A DNA stretch of 64,000 nucleotides, from positions 2,301,612-2,365,611 of the forward strand of contig NZ_CP043538.1 in assembly GCF_000364445.2 (NCBI RefSeq), read 5' to 3'. Made by a program: the position numbers and the translations under genes. The first letter of the stretch is position 1; every line of letters begins with the position of its first letter. This document shows, piece by piece, positions 61,782 to 64,000 of this stretch. The notes beneath the pieces were generated by a model, which was given only the letters and a program-made list of their open reading frames with translations, was not told the origin of the DNA and made no database searches. Origin of the DNA: Methylobacterium mesophilicum SR1.6/6 (GTDB lineage Bacteria; Pseudomonadota; Alphaproteobacteria; Rhizobiales; Beijerinckiaceae).

Positions 61782-62750
61782 TCAGTACTCCAGCCGTTCG
61801 CGGGACTTGAAGATCCGGTTGAGGACGATGACGGCGGCGCAGACCACGCCGAACCAGACCGTCGCGATCGCCGACGGGTAGCCGAGATCGAACGTGTTCC
61901 AGTTGAAGGCGCGCTTGTAGACGTAGGTCGAGACCGTCTCGGTCGCCCAGAGCGGTCCCCCGCCGGTCATGATCCAGACGAGGTCGAAGACCTTCATCTT
62001 GCCGATGAAGGCGAGGACGTAGAGGTTGAGCAGCGTGGGCCGCAGCATCGGCACGATGACGTGGCGCAGCTTCGCGGCCCAGCCGCAATTGTCGAGTTCG
62101 GCCGCCTCCAGCACCTCGGACGGCAGGGCGTGGATCGCCGCGAGGCAGACCACCATGTTGAACCCGGCCCACTTCCAGGCATGCGTCACGATCAGGGACG
62201 CCAGCGCCGTGTTCGGGTCGCCGAGCCAGGAGCGGGCCAGGGCGCCGAGCCCGACGGCCCGGAGGCCCTCGTTCACCACCCCCCAGTCGTAGTTGTAGAT
62301 CCACATCCAGAGGATCGCGACGACAACGTAGGAGAGCAGCACGGGCGTGAACCACGCGACCCGGAGGAACCGCGCGAAGGGGACCCCGGCATAGAGGGCG
62401 AGCGCCAGAAGGAGGCCCGTCGCCACGTCCAGGATCGGGGCGACGAAGGCCCACACGAAGGTATTGCGGACCGCGATCCAGAAGGTCTCGTCACTGAGGA
62501 GGTCGCGGTAGTTGGCGAGCCCGACGTAGGTGCGCTCCGCCTCCTCGATCGTGAACAGGCTGTCGTAGATCGTCCGGAAGGCCGGATAAGCCGTCAGGCC
62601 GAGATAGACGACGAGCGCGGGGGCGAGGAAGACCAGCAGAACCGGCCAGGAGGCCCGCCGCGGATCCGACACGCGACCTGAGGCCGGCACGCTCTCCGGC
62701 AACCCCGTCTTCGCCGCGAGGGCCGACGTGCCGGCCACACTGCCCGCCAC
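61782..62750 (-). CDS. Sugar ABC transporter permease, UgpA/MalF type
   Basis: A 322-residue membrane protein with about six helices, a first-helix segment VLLVFLAPALVVYLGLTAYP, and the EAA-type loop EAAELDNCGWAAKLRHVIVP. It is the partner of the next permease. The GTG at 62750 follows the GGGGAG near the binding protein stop at 62755; an upstream GTG at 62780 would overlap that gene. Confidence 0.9.
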   Translation of the reverse strand: MAGSVAGTSALAAKTGLPESVPASGRVSDPRRASWPVLLVFLAPALVVYLGLTAYPAFRTIYDSLFTIEEAERTYVGLANYRDLLSDETFWIAVRNTFVWAFVAPILDVATGLLLALALYAGVPFARFLRVAWFTPVLLSYVVVAILWMWIYNYDWGVVNEGLRAVGLGALARSWLGDPNTALASLIVTHAWKWAGFNMVVCLAAIHALPSEVLEAAELDNCGWAAKLRHVIVPMLRPTLLNLYVLAFIGKMKVFDLVWIMTGGGPLWATETVSTYVYKRAFNWNTFDLGYPSAIATVWFGVVCAAVIVLNRIFKSRERLEY

Positions 62751-62754
62751 CGCG

Positions 62755-64000
62755 TCAGCTCCCCTTGCGGCAGGCCGCATCCATCTTGTCGGCGGCCTCG
62801 TTCACGCCGATCAGGCCGGCCGGGAAGGCGTTGTTCATGACCTGCGTGTAGGTCTCGGCACACTTGGAGCGATAGTACATGAGCGGTGTGCCGAAGAAGT
62901 ACGTGGCGCCCTTGTTGCGGGCATTCAGCTCGGCGAAATACTCCGCATGACTTGATCTGATCTTCGTCGGATCGGATCTGAGGCCGGTCTGCAGGGAGAC
63001 CTGCTCGACCCACTTGTCGCCGTTGCCGGCCGTGGCCATGGAGTCGAGCAGCGCGCCCGCACAGGCCTTGTTCTTCCCGCGCGCGTACATCACGAAACTG
63101 CCGGCCACCGCCAGCGTCTTGCAGGTGGGGCACTGGCCCTGGTCCATGGCCGGGAACTGCATGATCCCGAGCGGGAAGTCAGCCGGCATGCCCCCGCTCT
63201 CGGGTGACGCGAAGGCGCGGCCCGTGAACCAGCTCGGATCCGGGAATGTCAGAGCTCCCGGCTTCTGGTAGAAATAGTAGTGGGACTCGCCGAGCTTCAG
63301 CGTCGCGAAGCTCTTCGGATAGGCGCCGGCATCCACCAGCCCCTTGAACCAGGTCATCACCTCCAGGACGCGCGGGTCCTTGAAAGGCAGCGTCCCGTTC
63401 AGGAGCTTGCCGTAATCCTCCGTGCCGAGCTTGCGCAGGAGGGACTCGAAGAGCAGCAACCCGCCGGGGAATGGCCGGTCGCCGACGCCCTGCGATACAG
63501 GCGTAATGCCGGCGGCGGCACCCTTCCTGACCAAGTCCGCGAAGTCGGACTGCGTGAGCTGGAACGAGGGCGGGACCTCGACCCCGACTTTCTTGACCAG
63601 ATCCTTGTTGTAGTATAACTCGACCGTGTAAGCCTCGACTGGTAGGCCGTAGATCTTGCCTTTCGAAGTCCAGGCCGGCTTGGCCCAGTCCTCGAATTTT
63701 GCCAGATCGACATAGTTGTCGAGCGGTTCGAGGAAGCCGCCCGCCAGGAATTCGGGCTGGTCGGGCTCCAGATAGAAAACGTCGGGTGCCTGGCCGGTGC
63801 GGACGGCGGATTTGGCCTGCGTGTAGATGTCGGCCTTCGGGATGAAGCTCAGCTTGACCGCGCACTGCTTGTTCGCGGCCTCGAAGTCTCGGACGCGTGC
63901 GGTCACCCACTCCTTCTTGGCCGGCTCGTCGGGCCAGTTCGACCACATCGTGATCTGAACGGGCTCCGCCGCCGCGACAGACCCGGCCGCCATGAGGTTC
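62755..64000 (-). CDS. Extracellular sugar-binding protein of the ABC operon (N-terminus outside window)
   Basis: At least 412 residues of a family 1 solute-binding protein. The visible start (AAGSVAAAEPVQITMWSNWP) is the end of a signal peptide; the frame stays open to the right edge, so the true start lies beyond it. Typical stretches are AAKSAVRTGQAPDVFYLEP-like (SAVRTGQAPDVFYLEPDQPE), LPVEAYTVELYYNKDLVKKV and GVEVPPSFQLTQSDFADLVR. It captures the sugar in the periplasm for the two permeases downstream. Its last 30 or so residues carry a Cys pair (KCAETYTQV and DAACRKGS). Confidence 0.9.
   Translation of the reverse strand, partial: NLMAAGSVAAAEPVQITMWSNWPDEPAKKEWVTARVRDFEAANKQCAVKLSFIPKADIYTQAKSAVRTGQAPDVFYLEPDQPEFLAGGFLEPLDNYVDLAKFEDWAKPAWTSKGKIYGLPVEAYTVELYYNKDLVKKVGVEVPPSFQLTQSDFADLVRKGAAAGITPVSQGVGDRPFPGGLLLFESLLRKLGTEDYGKLLNGTLPFKDPRVLEVMTWFKGLVDAGAYPKSFATLKLGESHYYFYQKPGALTFPDPSWFTGRAFASPESGGMPADFPLGIMQFPAMDQGQCPTCKTLAVAGSFVMYARGKNKACAGALLDSMATAGNGDKWVEQVSLQTGLRSDPTKIRSSHAEYFAELNARNKGATYFFGTPLMYYRSKCAETYTQVMNNAFPAGLIGVNEAADKMDAACRKGS

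Overview
The window reads as chromosomal DNA of a high-GC alphaproteobacterium, most like Methylobacterium or Methylorubrum. The lineage evidence is a circularly permuted two-piece tmRNA, an EcfG-type promoter, an LdtR-like MarR regulator, a DUF6163 membrane protein, a BcsS protein and a set of CsbD-type stress proteins. Genus is an inference from gene content; no 16S or other marker is present.

Layout. (1) 1-11309 is the right-hand part of a prophage. A truncated packaging and head module (GapR-like protein, terminase lacking its ATPase domain, portal, prohead protease) is followed by a chain of overlapping tiny membrane genes that looks like a lysis or envelope cassette. Next come AT-rich cargo genes (a surface-sorted protein and a DUF6414-like operon), then a minus-strand cluster of small genes. 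No capsid or tail gene is visible. The element ends in a 3' fragment of tRNA-Gln(CTG), the expected footprint of tRNA integration; the intact tRNA should lie left of the window. (2) 11.6-19.2 kb is core or flexible chromosome: an acyl-CoA ligase, then two orphan PF04392 substrate-binding proteins that flank a histidine kinase, a CheY-like regulator and a receiver-adenylyl cyclase. (3) 19.5-25.7 kb is a stress cluster of CsbD and YidB-type small proteins, a TAXI-TRAP binding protein and a three-PAS LuxR regulator with a perfect EcfG promoter. (4) 25.7-33.2 kb is gene-poor, decayed accessory DNA. It holds the ssrA tmRNA gene, small secreted or membrane proteins, frameshifted phage-type genes and the tail of a dead tyrosine integrase next to tRNA-Glu(CTC). 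An 84-bp sequence here is repeated inverted inside the prophage.

(5) 33.4-50 kb is housekeeping: an RluA-type pseudouridine synthase, rpoH, purA, a D-amino acid aminotransferase, purB, bpt, an RDD protein, hemB, ldtR, an ExoD-like protein, bcsS, a bacterial (6-4)-type FeS photolyase with an atypical SDR, and a formyltransferase-family protein. (6) 50.7-53.2 kb has a DUF1236 protein and three small proteins sharing the C-terminal tail of an XRE regulator, only one of which keeps the HTH. (7) 53.6-58 kb carries a glutathione S-transferase, a PNPOx-FNR-ferredoxin fusion flavoprotein, a LysR regulator and a peptide-deformylase-like protein that has lost metal ligands. (8) 58-64 kb is a sugar ABC uptake operon read leftwards (binding protein, two permeases, ATPase, Gfo/Idh dehydrogenase, GntR regulator) that runs off the right edge.

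Most distinctive items: the binding-protein, kinase, cyclase cluster at 13.4-19.2 kb; the tRNA-Gln attachment footprint; the two-piece tmRNA; the 84-bp inverted repeat shared by prophage and island; and the degenerate deformylase. I found no CRISPR array, rRNA or intact transposase.
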